A DNA stretch of 64,000 nucleotides from the NCBI RefSeq assembly GCF_965221945.1, contig NZ_OZ244925.1, positions 2,356,001 through 2,420,000 on the forward strand, given 5' to 3'. This document shows, piece after piece, positions 50,578-59,367 of this stretch (its first letter is position 1; each line of letters starts with the position of its first letter). Made by a program: the position numbers and the translations under genes. The stretch is from Poriferisodalis sp965221945. Its GTDB lineage: Bacteria; Actinomycetota; Acidimicrobiia; Acidimicrobiales; Poriferisodalaceae. The notes beneath the pieces were generated by a model that worked only from the letters and a program-made list of their open reading frames with translations, was not told the origin of the DNA and made no database searches.

Positions 50578-51099
50578 TCAGCCGGTCATGCCGACGGCGG
50601 GCTCATAGGCATCGAGCGCTCGCAGCGCGATGCGGCCGGTGCGCTGGAGCACATGCAAGCCAAATGGGCGCAATTGACGCTCGCATCGGTCGAGCCGATC
50701 CGGATGGGCGCTGACGCTCACAATTGCCTCGCCGTCTGTGTGATCAAGCACGTCCCCCCCGTATTCGGAGATGACCTCGACGACAGCTGCGAGATCGACC
50801 GCCCCGACGCGTGCGAGCATCAGCTCGCGTTCGATCGAGTCCGACGGGTGCAACTCGCTGATGTGGATCACATTGATGAGCTTGTCGAGCTGCTTTGCGA
50901 TCTGGGTGACGTCGGTGTTGTGGACGTCGACCACGATGGTGATGCGGCTGTAGTCGGGATCGCCGGTCGGAGCGACCGCAAGGGAGAAGATGTTGAAGCC
51001 GCGGCGGCTGAAGAGACCGGCGATGCGCGCCAGCACGCCGAACTTGTTCTCCACGATGGCCGCGAAGATGTGGAGATCCGGCTCCTGAGGGGCGCTCAC
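50578..51099 (-). CDS. ilvN: Acetolactate synthase small (regulatory) subunit
   Basis: A 173-residue protein. The N-terminal ACT domain contains FGVLARIAGLFSRRGFNIFSL and gives valine feedback; the C-terminal half (VGAVDLAAVVEVISEYGGDVLDH) is the second regulatory domain. It binds and stimulates IlvB. Its start overlaps the ilvB stop by GTGA or ATGA style coupling, which supports equal synthesis. Confidence 0.93.
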   Translation of the reverse strand: MSAPQEPDLHIFAAIVENKFGVLARIAGLFSRRGFNIFSLAVAPTGDPDYSRITIVVDVHNTDVTQIAKQLDKLINVIHISELHPSDSIERELMLARVGAVDLAAVVEVISEYGGDVLDHTDGEAIVSVSAHPDRLDRCERQLRPFGLHVLQRTGRIALRALDAYEPAVGMTG

Positions 51100-52850
51100 G
51101 ACGGCGCTGAACCCTTCAGCGCAGCTCCGGCATCGCCTTCAGGCCCCAGGATGATGTCGTCGTTGGAGCCGCCGGCTGGCACCATCGGGTACACCTTCTC
51201 CTCGGTATCGACGCGGAAGTCGATCACCACGGGGCGGTCGTTGATCGAGTTCGCCTTCATGATTGCGGGCACCACTTCGGAGGCTGATTCCACCCGGATG
51301 CCTGCGCAGCCCATGGCCTCGGCCCAGCCCACGTAGTCGGGGTGATCTGCGCTGAGGTACACCTGGCTGTAGCGCTCGGCGTAGAAGAGCTCCTGCCATT
51401 GACGCACCATGCCGAGGTAGGCGTTGTTGAGGATGGCCACCTTCACCGGGATGTTCTCGGCGCTTGCGGAAATCAGCTCCTGCGCAGTCATCTGGAAGCA
51501 GCCGTCGCCATCGATGGCCCACACGGTGCGGTCGGGTCGGCCCACCTTGGCACCGATGGCAGCCGGCACCGCGAAGCCCATGGTTCCGAGGCCGCCCGAG
51601 TTGACCCAGGTGTAGGGGTGGTCGAACTTCCAGTACTGGCTCGCCCACATCTGGTGCTGCCCGACACCCGCCACGACGATCGTGTCGTCGGGCGTGTTAT
51701 CGCGCAGCTGCTCCACCACGTATTGGGACTTGAGCGGGTGACCGCTCGAGGGCTGGTCATAGCTCAGCGGAAACTGCTCCTGCCAGCCCGAGATCGTCGA
51801 CTTCCAGACCGACCGGTCCGCCATGGCATCGGTGACGTCGGTGCCGTCGGCAGGCCGCAGCGCAGCGATCAGCGCCTCGACGGCCACCCGGGCGTCACCG
51901 GCAATGGCGACGTCGGGCACGCGCACCTTTCCGTGTTCGGCTGGGTCGATATCGACGTGAATGACCTTGGCACCGGGGGCGAAGTGTGCTGGGTTTCCCG
52001 TGACCCGGTCGTCAAAGCGCGCCCCGAGGTTGATGAGCAGGTCGGCCTGCTGCATCGCGGTCACCGCCGAGTAGTTGCCGTGCATGCCGGGCATGCCCAG
52101 GCAGAGACGATGACGGTCTGGGAACACTCCGCGGGCCATCAAGGTCGTGACGACATGGATATCGCACATCTCTGCGAGCTCACGCAACGCCTCCGCCGCA
52201 CGTGCCTTCAGCAGGCCCCCGCCCGCGTAGATCACTGGGCGCTGAGCGGTGCGGATCAACGCGGCGGCTTCGGCGATGGCCGCGGGATCGACTTCGCTTC
52301 GGGGCCGGTAGCCGGGCAGGTCAACGCTGTCTGGCCAGTACCAGGTCATCATCTCGTTGCTGACGTCCTTCGGCAGGTCGATCAGCACGGGTCCAGGCCG
52401 GCCCGTGGTGGCGATGTGAAACGCCTCGGCGACGATGCGCGGGATGTCGGCCGCCTCGGTGACCAGATAGTTGTGCTTGGTGACCGCCATGGTGATGCCC
52501 GTGGTGTCGCACTCCTGAAAGGCATCCGAGCCGATCGCCGACATCGCCACCTGGCCGGTCACGACCACCAACGGGATCGAGTCCATGAAGGCATCGCACA
52601 ACGGCGTCACGATGTTGGTGGCAGCCGGCCCGCTCGTGACCATCGCCACCCCTGGCCTGCCGGTGACGTGCGCGTAGCCCTGCGCCATGTGGCCCGCACC
52701 CTGCTCATGGCGCACCAGGACATGGCGGATCGACGAGTCCAGCACCGGGTCGTACACGGGCAGGATCGCCCCGCCAGGCAGGCCGAACATCACCTCGACA
52801 CCGCTCGTCTCGAGGCTTCGCATCAAGGCCTGAGCGCCCGTGAGCTCCAT
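51096..52850 (-). CDS. ilvB: Acetolactate synthase large (catalytic) subunit
   Basis: A 584-residue thiamine diphosphate enzyme of normal length. ELTGAQALMRSLETSGVEVMFG starts the first domain (Glu in VRHEQGAGHMAQGYA is the TPP-activating residue). FAD-related and central domains follow, and the TPP motif is WAIDGDGCFQM...NNAYLGMVRQ. It makes acetolactate from pyruvate and acetohydroxybutyrate from pyruvate plus 2-oxobutyrate. ATG 52850 has AGGAGA 8 bases upstream. A structured leader with threefold repeats lies upstream. Confidence 0.95.
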   Translation of the reverse strand: MELTGAQALMRSLETSGVEVMFGLPGGAILPVYDPVLDSSIRHVLVRHEQGAGHMAQGYAHVTGRPGVAMVTSGPAATNIVTPLCDAFMDSIPLVVVTGQVAMSAIGSDAFQECDTTGITMAVTKHNYLVTEAADIPRIVAEAFHIATTGRPGPVLIDLPKDVSNEMMTWYWPDSVDLPGYRPRSEVDPAAIAEAAALIRTAQRPVIYAGGGLLKARAAEALRELAEMCDIHVVTTLMARGVFPDRHRLCLGMPGMHGNYSAVTAMQQADLLINLGARFDDRVTGNPAHFAPGAKVIHVDIDPAEHGKVRVPDVAIAGDARVAVEALIAALRPADGTDVTDAMADRSVWKSTISGWQEQFPLSYDQPSSGHPLKSQYVVEQLRDNTPDDTIVVAGVGQHQMWASQYWKFDHPYTWVNSGGLGTMGFAVPAAIGAKVGRPDRTVWAIDGDGCFQMTAQELISASAENIPVKVAILNNAYLGMVRQWQELFYAERYSQVYLSADHPDYVGWAEAMGCAGIRVESASEVVPAIMKANSINDRPVVIDFRVDTEEKVYPMVPAGGSNDDIILGPEGDAGAALKGSAPS

Positions 52851-52875
52851 GAAGTTTCTCCTGCAACGAATCCTG

Positions 52876-52962
52876 AAATGACTGTGCCCCAAATGACTGA
52901 GTCCATAAATGACTGTGCCTCCCGAGCGGGAGGCAGGGCGAGCGCGTCGAAACGGGCTCGCC
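52876..52962 (-). promoter_or_regulatory. Structured leader of ilvBNC with threefold repeat
   Basis: On the plus strand AAATGACTG is repeated at 52876, 52891 and 52907 (15-16 bp spacing). Next to it GCCTCCC-GAGC-GGGAGGC (52917-52934) is a perfect 7-bp stem-loop, and GGCGAGC (52937-52943) pairs with GCTCGCC (52956-52962). In the ilvB direction these form two successive hairpins followed by the repeats and the start. This may be an attenuator or a protein-binding leader. I found no leader peptide with Ile/Leu/Val runs. The rest of 52963-53130 shows nothing recognisable. Confidence 0.5.
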
Positions 52963-53130
52963 TTAGGTAAGTACCCCTACGACCTCATTGCGCCTCGCGG
53001 GCTCGGCCGGGCAGCCGAACTGGTTCACTCGCGCGCGCATCGACCCATTCTGTCGTGCTTGCCCCGCAGCCACAACTTGAATTGGGCACACACGCGACCG
53101 AAATCAGGCCGGCATGCCGCTGGGTGGGCG

Positions 53131-53136
53131 TACATT
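53131..53136 (+). promoter_or_regulatory. -10 box of the sugar dehydrogenase lipoprotein, leaderless
   Basis: TACATT ends 6 bases before the GTG at 53143, and no Shine-Dalgarno sequence is present. This supports the GTG start. Confidence 0.55.
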
Positions 53137-53142
53137 GGCCGG

Positions 53143-54537
53143 GTGCAGGGCGGACGGCTGTTCAGCGTCGCTGTCTGCACCGTGGCTATTGCTGCTGGGG
53201 TGATGGCGGCCGGGTGCTCGAACATCGGGCTTGATGAGGGCACAGGCCCTGCCATCGGCAGTCCGGGCGACGGCACGGGCGCCGAGGCAACCGTGCCTGC
53301 CACGACGCTGCCGCTGACGCAGACCCCCGAGTACCTGGCGTCCAACATGCCGTGCCCGGTGGGTCTGTCCGAGCTCGGGGCGGTCCCACTCAGCGAGGCG
53401 GCCTCCGGGCGTGTCGTGACGCTCGCGCCGTACATCGACTTGGTCGAGGCAACCGTCATGGTGTTTGACGGGGCGACATCGGGCACTGGTGATTCAGGTA
53501 CCAGCGGCGCGGGCGGTGGCTTTGTCGGCGACCGCAGGGGCCGCATCTGGCGATTTGCACCCAGCCTGGCGGTACAGGGGGGCCCCGGATTCGGTGCGGT
53601 CTTGAGCGCGGAGCCCGTGGCCGACTTCTCGTCGAACACGGCGGCCGAGCACGATCAGGGCTTGGTAGGCATGACACTGGGGCCGCACGGCCGGCTGTGG
53701 ATCAACCGCACCGACCGGCACGGTTCCAGTGTCCTCACTGTGCTCACGCCGACCGCTGACCGCACGGCGCTGCATGGCGACTACACCGATGTGCTGCAGG
53801 TAAATCAAACCAATGCACAGCACAATGGCGGCGACTTGCTGTTCGGTCCCGACGGGCTGCTGTATGCGTCGTTCGGTGACGGCGGCGGCCTCGGCGACCC
53901 TCGTCATCACGGCCAGAACCTCGCCACTCCGCTGGGGGCCGTGCTGCGATTCGCCCTCGATACCGGCGGCAGCACTGATTCCGACGACTGGCGCCTGGTG
54001 CCCGCGCCGGGCAACCCGGACCTTGGGCCCGGCAGCGATCCGCACATCTGGGTCTACGGCACGCGCAACCCGTACCGCATGTCGTTCGACGAGGCGACCG
54101 GCACGTTGTGGGTCTCGGACGTGGGCCAGCAGTGCATCGAAGAGGTCAACGTGCTCGCACCCGACGAGGGCGGCGCCAACTTGGGGTGGAACGCCTACGA
54201 GGGCACTCGGCGCTTTGTGGGCGATGAGCTCAGCAACCACCGGGCACCGGACCTCGAGTACCGGCACGGGCGCGGCCTGTGCGCGGTGATCGGGGGACAC
54301 GTCTACCGCGGCAGCGAGCTGGAGTGGCTGGCGGGTCGCTACGTGTTTGCGGATTTCTGCGGGGGCGACATCTACGCCGCATCGGTAGAGCCCCGTGCAC
54401 AGCCCGACGAGGTCTGGCATCTGGGCGTGAGCACGCCGCGGCCGGTCGGGTTCGCCGTCGACGGAGCCGGCGAGCTGTACGTCATCGACATAGAAACCGG
54501 CGTGTGGCGACTCACCGCCGATTCTTTCGCCGGATGA
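53143..54537 (+). CDS. PQQ-dependent sugar dehydrogenase-like lipoprotein
   Basis: A 464-residue exported protein. The signal peptide reads LFSVAVCTVAIAAGVMAAGC, with the lipidated Cys near residue 25. After a Gly/Thr-rich linker, a six-bladed beta-propeller of the glucose/sorbosone dehydrogenase type follows: AEHDQGLVGMTLGPHGRLWI, LLFGPDGLLYASFGDGGG, WVYGTRNPYRMSFDEATG, DVGQQCIEEVNVL. Members use PQQ to oxidise aldose sugars outside the cell; some relatives only bind ligands. The GTG start is supported by the -10 box. It is divergent from ilvB and followed by a MATE exporter 34 bases later. Confidence 0.82.
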   Translation: MQGGRLFSVAVCTVAIAAGVMAAGCSNIGLDEGTGPAIGSPGDGTGAEATVPATTLPLTQTPEYLASNMPCPVGLSELGAVPLSEAASGRVVTLAPYIDLVEATVMVFDGATSGTGDSGTSGAGGGFVGDRRGRIWRFAPSLAVQGGPGFGAVLSAEPVADFSSNTAAEHDQGLVGMTLGPHGRLWINRTDRHGSSVLTVLTPTADRTALHGDYTDVLQVNQTNAQHNGGDLLFGPDGLLYASFGDGGGLGDPRHHGQNLATPLGAVLRFALDTGGSTDSDDWRLVPAPGNPDLGPGSDPHIWVYGTRNPYRMSFDEATGTLWVSDVGQQCIEEVNVLAPDEGGANLGWNAYEGTRRFVGDELSNHRAPDLEYRHGRGLCAVIGGHVYRGSELEWLAGRYVFADFCGGDIYAASVEPRAQPDEVWHLGVSTPRPVGFAVDGAGELYVIDIETGVWRLTADSFAG

Positions 54538-54571
54538 TGCCAGAAACATCGATTGCAACCGGGGCATAGCT

Positions 54572-55882
54572 GTGCTGCGCCGCACGGTCTATGACCGCGA
54601 GATCCTGCTGCTGGCCGTGCCAGCGTTCGGCGCGCTGATTGCCGAGCCGCTCTATGTGGTCACCGACACGGCCATCGTGGGCAGGCTTGGCACACCCGAG
54701 CTGGCAGGGCTAGCCATTGCATCGGCCATTTTGCTCAGCGCCCATGCCGCGCTGATCTTCTTGGCCTACGGCACGACGGGGCTGGTCGGTCGGCTGGTCG
54801 GCGCCGGCTCGCCGGAGCGGGCAGCCGAGCAGGGAATCGCTGGCATGTGGCTGTCGGTCGGCCTGGGCATCGCCGTCAGCCTGGCCATGTGGGCGGGATC
54901 CGACTGGCTCGTGGGTCTGTTCGATCCAACGCCCGAGGTCGCCGAGCTGGCGCTCACCTACCTGCGGATCAGCCTGATCGGCTTCACCGCGCTGCTCGCC
55001 GCCATGGCCGCCACCGGTTACCTGCGAGGCGCACAGGACACGGTCACGCCGCTCATCGTTGCCGTGGCGTCTGCTCTCGCGAATCTGCTGATCGAGCTCG
55101 TGCTGGTATTCGAGCTCGACATGGGAATCGCCGGCTCGGCCTGGTCGACGGTTGTTGCGCAGTGGGGCGCGGCGATCGTGTTCGTTGTAGCGGTCCGCCG
55201 CCGGACACGGGCCGCAGGCGCTTCGTTGCGGCTGGTCGCGGCCGCCGCACGCCGCTATGCCCGTGTTGGCCTGCAGATGTTCGTGCGCACGGGCGCGCTC
55301 CGGGGCTCGTTCGTGCTGGCGGCAGTATTCGCCTCGCGCATCGGCACCACGGAGATCGCCTCCCACCAGATCGGTGCGGAGATCTGGTCGCTGCTCGCCC
55401 TCGCCCTTGATGCGGTCGCGATTGCGGGTCAAGCCATGGTGGCCAAGGAGCTTGGCGCCAGTCGGCCCGAGGTGGCACGCGCCGCCAGCGTGCGGATGAT
55501 CGGCATGAGCCTCCAGCTCAGCTTCATCTTCGGGGCAGCACTCGTTGTGCTGCGCGGGCCATTGGCATCGATCTTCAGCACCGATCCCGAAGTGGTCTCC
55601 CTCGGCGGTTTCGTGCTGCTGTTCGTGGCTGCCATGCAGCCGGTCAATGCCGCCGCCTTCGCCTTCGACGGCATCTTCATCGGCGCCGGTGACTTGGGCT
55701 TCTTGGCACGGGCAATGGCTGGCGCCGCGGTGGGATTCACGATTGTCGGGGGGACCGTGCGCTTGCTGGACCTGGGACTCGGCTGGCTGTGGGCCGCGCT
55801 GATCCTGTTCATGTGCCTGCGCGTTGCGCCCCAGTGGATTCACTTCCGAGGCGACGCCTGGCTCCGCACTGGCGACGCCTGA
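54572..55882 (+). CDS. MATE family efflux transporter (DinF-like)
   Basis: A 436-residue membrane protein with twelve hydrophobic segments. VPAFGALIAEPLYVVTDTAIVGRLG in the first two, GYLRGAQDTVTPLIVAVASALANLLIELVLVF in the centre, and the repeat of this pattern in the second half are typical of MATE/DinF. It should export cationic compounds in exchange for Na+ or H+. A GTG start is used. It is probably co-transcribed with the upstream dehydrogenase, as no terminator lies between. Confidence 0.9.
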   Translation: MLRRTVYDREILLLAVPAFGALIAEPLYVVTDTAIVGRLGTPELAGLAIASAILLSAHAALIFLAYGTTGLVGRLVGAGSPERAAEQGIAGMWLSVGLGIAVSLAMWAGSDWLVGLFDPTPEVAELALTYLRISLIGFTALLAAMAATGYLRGAQDTVTPLIVAVASALANLLIELVLVFELDMGIAGSAWSTVVAQWGAAIVFVVAVRRRTRAAGASLRLVAAAARRYARVGLQMFVRTGALRGSFVLAAVFASRIGTTEIASHQIGAEIWSLLALALDAVAIAGQAMVAKELGASRPEVARAASVRMIGMSLQLSFIFGAALVVLRGPLASIFSTDPEVVSLGGFVLLFVAAMQPVNAAAFAFDGIFIGAGDLGFLARAMAGAAVGFTIVGGTVRLLDLGLGWLWAALILFMCLRVAPQWIHFRGDAWLRTGDA

Positions 55883-55923
55883 GCGCCGCGAACGGTCGCC
55901 GACCAGTCAAGCGTCGCGGCGCT
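55882..55923. terminator. Inverted repeat between the MATE gene and gatB
   Basis: AGCGCCGCGA (55882-55891) pairs perfectly with TCGCGGCGCT (55914-55923), and a smaller GGTC/GACC hairpin lies inside. It overlaps both gene ends and may stop both convergent transcripts. Confidence 0.45.
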
Positions 55924-57364
55924 GCGCGAGGAGCCGGTTGACGGCCTTGCCGTCAGCTTGGCCGCGGGTGGCCTTCATCACTGCACCCACGAAGACCCCG
56001 GCCACCTTGGACTCGCCGGCGCAGAACTTCTCCCAGGCCTCAGGGTTCTCGGCGATGGCCTGGTCCACCAGGGCCTCGAGTTCTCCAGAGTCCATGGCTT
56101 CGAAGCCCAACCCTGCTGCAATCGCGCCCGGTTCGGCACCGGCACCAGGCGCCCGTTCGCACATGATCCCGAGCACGGTCTTCGCCTGCGTGGCCGTGAG
56201 CTGGCCCGACGTTTCCATTGCGACAAGCGACGTCAGCTGCGTGACGTCGAGCAGCTCGGCCCCCTCGAGCGCCAGGTTCTGCACGGCGTGCGTGACGGTG
56301 CGGGCCGCATCAGCGCCGGCCTCGACTGCTCCCAGCACCAGCGGGGCCATGCCGCGGCTCACGATGACCTCCGCGTCGTCGGGGTCGGCACCCAGTGCAC
56401 CGAGGCGCTCGCGCTGAGCGGCAGGCAGTGCTGGCATCGCAGAGCGCACCCGCTCGATCCAGTCGGGATCCGGCGCGAGCGGCACCAAGTCGGGTTCGGG
56501 GAAGTAGCGGTAGTCGTCGGCCTCTTCCTTGGACCTCAACGAGTGGGTGCGACCGTCGGTGGACCAGTGCCGGGTCTCCTGAATCGGCAACTCGCCCGCT
56601 TCATAGAGCCCGATGTGCCGCCGGGCCTCGTGGTCGATGGCGTTGCGCAGCGACCGCAGCGAGTTGAGGTTCTTGACCTCGCAGCGAGTGCGCAGTTCGC
56701 CCGAGCCGGCGGGCCGCACGCTGATATTTGCGTCGACGCGCAGAGAGCCTTCCTCAAGCCGAGCGTCGGACGCGCCGAGCGCCAGCAGGATCGCCCGCAG
56801 TTCGGTGACATAGGCGCTGGCCTCGTCGGCCGATCCGATGTCAGGTCGTGAGACGATTTCCAGCAGCGGTGTGCCCGCCCGGTTGTAGTCCACGAGCGCG
56901 CCGACCGCCCCGTGGATGCGGCCATCTGCACCCCCCAAGTGCGTCGTCTTGCCAGCGTCTTCTTCCAGATGCGCCCGCTCGATGCCAACCCGGTTCCCGC
57001 CGGGCACATCCAGCCAGCCATTCGAGCAGATCGGCTGGTCGTACTGGCTGATCTGGTAGTCCTTCGGCATGTCGGGGTAGAAGTAGTTCTTGCGGTGGAA
57101 CACCGACGGCCGTATCTCGCAGTTGAGCGCGAGACCCACCGCCATGGCCAGTTCGACGGCGCGGCGGTTCAGCACGGGCAGTGAGCCGGGCAGGCCCAAG
57201 CAGACCGGCGTGACGTTGGTGTTCGGCTCGTCGCCGAAGCGGCTCGGCGCTGCGGAGAACAGCTTGGTGTCAGTCGCCAGCTCGACATGGACCTCGAGCC
57301 CGACAACGATCTCCCAGTCTGTCGGCGTCGAGAGCGCGGAGTCCTGATTCGCAGTCGCCATCAC
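55907..57364 (-). CDS. gatB: Aspartyl/glutamyl-tRNA amidotransferase subunit B
   Basis: A 485-residue protein of normal length. EIVVGLEVHVELATDTKLFS at the start, DYNRAGTPLLEIVSRPDI, VRPAGSGELRTRCEVKNLNS and KEEADDYRYFPEPDL are GatB signatures; residues about 330-485 are the YqeY-like tail. With GatA and GatC it converts Glu-tRNA(Gln) to Gln-tRNA(Gln), and often Asp-tRNA(Asn). The GTG/ATG start overlaps the gatA stop. Confidence 0.95.
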   Translation of the reverse strand: MMATANQDSALSTPTDWEIVVGLEVHVELATDTKLFSAAPSRFGDEPNTNVTPVCLGLPGSLPVLNRRAVELAMAVGLALNCEIRPSVFHRKNYFYPDMPKDYQISQYDQPICSNGWLDVPGGNRVGIERAHLEEDAGKTTHLGGADGRIHGAVGALVDYNRAGTPLLEIVSRPDIGSADEASAYVTELRAILLALGASDARLEEGSLRVDANISVRPAGSGELRTRCEVKNLNSLRSLRNAIDHEARRHIGLYEAGELPIQETRHWSTDGRTHSLRSKEEADDYRYFPEPDLVPLAPDPDWIERVRSAMPALPAAQRERLGALGADPDDAEVIVSRGMAPLVLGAVEAGADAARTVTHAVQNLALEGAELLDVTQLTSLVAMETSGQLTATQAKTVLGIMCERAPGAGAEPGAIAAGLGFEAMDSGELEALVDQAIAENPEAWEKFCAGESKVAGVFVGAVMKATRGQADGKAVNRLLAQRRDA

Positions 57365-58881
57365 GCGCCCCCCAGCTGCGTCGACTTGCCAGCGGCCAAC
57401 TGCGGTGCCGGAAGCACCGGCGCAACGCGCTCAAGTGCTGCCGCTACCGTCAGCATCGTCTCCTCGCCCAGCGCGGGAGCCAGCACTTGCACGCCCACCG
57501 GCAGGCTCTCCGCCCCCGTTCCGAACGGCACCGACATGGCCGGGTCGCCTGAGAGGTTTGACGGGATGGTGCAGGTGTCGCATCGGTACATCGTCATGGG
57601 ATCGGAGCGCTCGCCGAAGCGGAATGCCACGCACGGCGAGGTTGGCGAGAGCAACACGTCGTAGTCCGCGTACGCAGCGTCGAAGTCCCGTCGCGTCAGC
57701 ATGCGAACCCGTTGAGCCTTGCCGTAGTAGGCGTCGTAGTAGCCAGCGCTGAGGGCGAACGTTCCCAGCATGATGCGCGCCTTGACCTCGTCCCCGAAGC
57801 CAGCCCTGCGAGTCAAGCGGTTCATCTCCTCGACGTCGGCACCTTCGACACGCAGCCCGTAGCGAGTGCCGTCGTAGCGCGCCAAATTGCTGGAGGCCTC
57901 CGCCGGCGCAATGAGGTAGTACGCCGTGAGGCCATAGATGACCGCTGGCACGGACACGCGACCGACGACGGCCCCGGCTTCGGCAAGGGCATCGGCCGCC
58001 TCGAGCACCCGTTCGGTGACGTCGGCGTCGATCCCGTCGAGGACGTCGCCGTTGCTGCCGCCGATTCCCGCGCCGTTGCGTCCGCCCCCGGTCAGCTCGC
58101 TGACCACACCCACCCGCAGACCCTCGACACCCCTTCTCAGCGCGGCGTCGTAGTCGGGCACGGCAGTTGGGATGGACGTGCTGTCAGCTGGATCATGGCC
58201 GCTGATGACTTCGAGCGCGAGCGCCGCGTCGGCAACGTCGGCTGCGAACGGGCCGACCTGGTCGAACGAGCTGGCGAAGGCCACGAGCCCGTAGCGGCTG
58301 ACGCGGCCGTAGGTGGGCTTGATGCCGACGATGCCGCACAGCGCAGCGGGTTGCCGGACCGAGCCGCCGGTTTCAGACCCCAGAGCGAGCGGCGCAAAGC
58401 CGGCGGCGACCGCGGCAGCCGAGCCCCCACTGGAGCCTCCGGGCACCCGAGCGAGGTCGTAGGGGTTGCGTGTGGGGCCGAATGCCGAGTTCTCGGTGGA
58501 ACTGCCCATCGCGAACTCGTCCAGATTGGTCTTGCCGACCATCACCGCACCAGCGGCCGTCATCGCCTGCACCACCGTGGCGTCATAGGGAGGCGACCAC
58601 GTCTCGAGCATGCGGGATGAGCAAGTGGTCGGCACGCCGCTGGTGCACAGGTTGTCCTTGAATGCGACGGGCACACCTGCCAGCGGACCCGGATCGCGGC
58701 CTTCGTCGACAGCGGCATCGATGGCCGCGGCCGCAGCACGGGCCCGCTCGGCTGTCACCGTGTTGAACGCGTGAATGTCGCCTTCGTGCATGTCGATGCG
58801 GCCGAGATACTCCTCCAGCACGTCCGCTGCTCGGCGGGTGCCGCTGCGCACGTCCTGCGCGATGGCCTTCGCTGTGTTCAT
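57361..58881 (-). CDS. gatA: Aspartyl/glutamyl-tRNA amidotransferase subunit A
   Basis: A 506-residue amidase-signature enzyme. The catalytic triad is Lys75 (in VAFKDNL), Ser150 (in PGGSSGG) and Ser174 (in SETGGSVR). GTRRAADVLEEYLGRI at the N-terminus and IKPTYGRVSRYGLVAFASSFDQVGP are further GatA marks. It releases ammonia from glutamine. An insert of about 20 Gly/Asn-rich residues (TGGGRNGAGIGGSNGD) lies around residue 265, absent from the typical GatA. It is 56 bases after gatC. Confidence 0.95.
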   Translation of the reverse strand: MNTAKAIAQDVRSGTRRAADVLEEYLGRIDMHEGDIHAFNTVTAERARAAAAAIDAAVDEGRDPGPLAGVPVAFKDNLCTSGVPTTCSSRMLETWSPPYDATVVQAMTAAGAVMVGKTNLDEFAMGSSTENSAFGPTRNPYDLARVPGGSSGGSAAAVAAGFAPLALGSETGGSVRQPAALCGIVGIKPTYGRVSRYGLVAFASSFDQVGPFAADVADAALALEVISGHDPADSTSIPTAVPDYDAALRRGVEGLRVGVVSELTGGGRNGAGIGGSNGDVLDGIDADVTERVLEAADALAEAGAVVGRVSVPAVIYGLTAYYLIAPAEASSNLARYDGTRYGLRVEGADVEEMNRLTRRAGFGDEVKARIMLGTFALSAGYYDAYYGKAQRVRMLTRRDFDAAYADYDVLLSPTSPCVAFRFGERSDPMTMYRCDTCTIPSNLSGDPAMSVPFGTGAESLPVGVQVLAPALGEETMLTVAAALERVAPVLPAPQLAAGKSTQLGGA

Positions 58882-58937
58882 CGGGCTGGGCTCATTGCAC
58901 TGGGCTCATCCGGGTTCGCGAGCGGGTCATCACCGGC

Positions 58938-59249
58938 TCAGGACTCGCCGCCGAGCACTGGCGGCACTTCGAACTGTCCATCGGATACCGCGGGTGCTTG
59001 GCCCAGCACCTCGTCCCGGTCCACCGGCGGACCGGCGACGTCGTCGCGGAAGACATTTTGCAGCGGATAGGGGTGCGCAAGCGGCGGCACATCTGCCAGA
59101 TCGAGATCTTCCAGCTCGCGGGCGTGGTCCAGGACGCGCCCGAGGTGGCCGGTGTAGTGATCGATCTCGGCTGGCGTGAGCTCGATCCTCGCCAGGCGCG
59201 CCACATGCGCCACTTGGTCTGTGCTGATCACAGGCGTCGATTCTGCCAT
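58938..59249 (-). CDS. gatC: Aspartyl/glutamyl-tRNA amidotransferase subunit C
   Basis: A 103-residue protein. VAHVARLARIELTPAEIDHYTGHLGRVLDH in the first half and NVFRDDVAGPPVDRDEVL in the second are the GatC signatures. It stabilises the GatA-GatB complex. It is the first gene of gatC-gatA-gatB. A TACCCT box lies 10 bases upstream. Confidence 0.93.
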   Translation of the reverse strand: MAESTPVISTDQVAHVARLARIELTPAEIDHYTGHLGRVLDHARELEDLDLADVPPLAHPYPLQNVFRDDVAGPPVDRDEVLGQAPAVSDGQFEVPPVLGGES

Positions 59250-59259
59250 CGCATGCGGC

Positions 59260-59265
59260 AGGGTA
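59260..59265 (-). promoter_or_regulatory. -10 box of gatCAB
   Basis: On the minus strand TACCCT lies 10 bases before the gatC ATG. No Shine-Dalgarno sequence is seen, so the message is probably leaderless or has a very short leader. Confidence 0.4.
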
Positions 59266-59367
59266 CCGGTGCGTTGTCATCGAGAAATCGACCGGAAACG
59301 GGTGGCTGCTCGACGACCGATCAACGGCCGACAAGCGACGGATCGGCCCTCGATCAGGGGGAGCCAA

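Noticed and set aside
52876..52920. CRISPR-like array
   Set aside because: The repeat unit is only 9 bases with 6-7 base gaps and three copies; no cas genes are present.
49537..52970. Plus-strand frames of 599 and 542 codons opposite ilvC, ilvN and ilvB
   Set aside because: They are shadows of well-conserved enzymes; no family features and no start signals.
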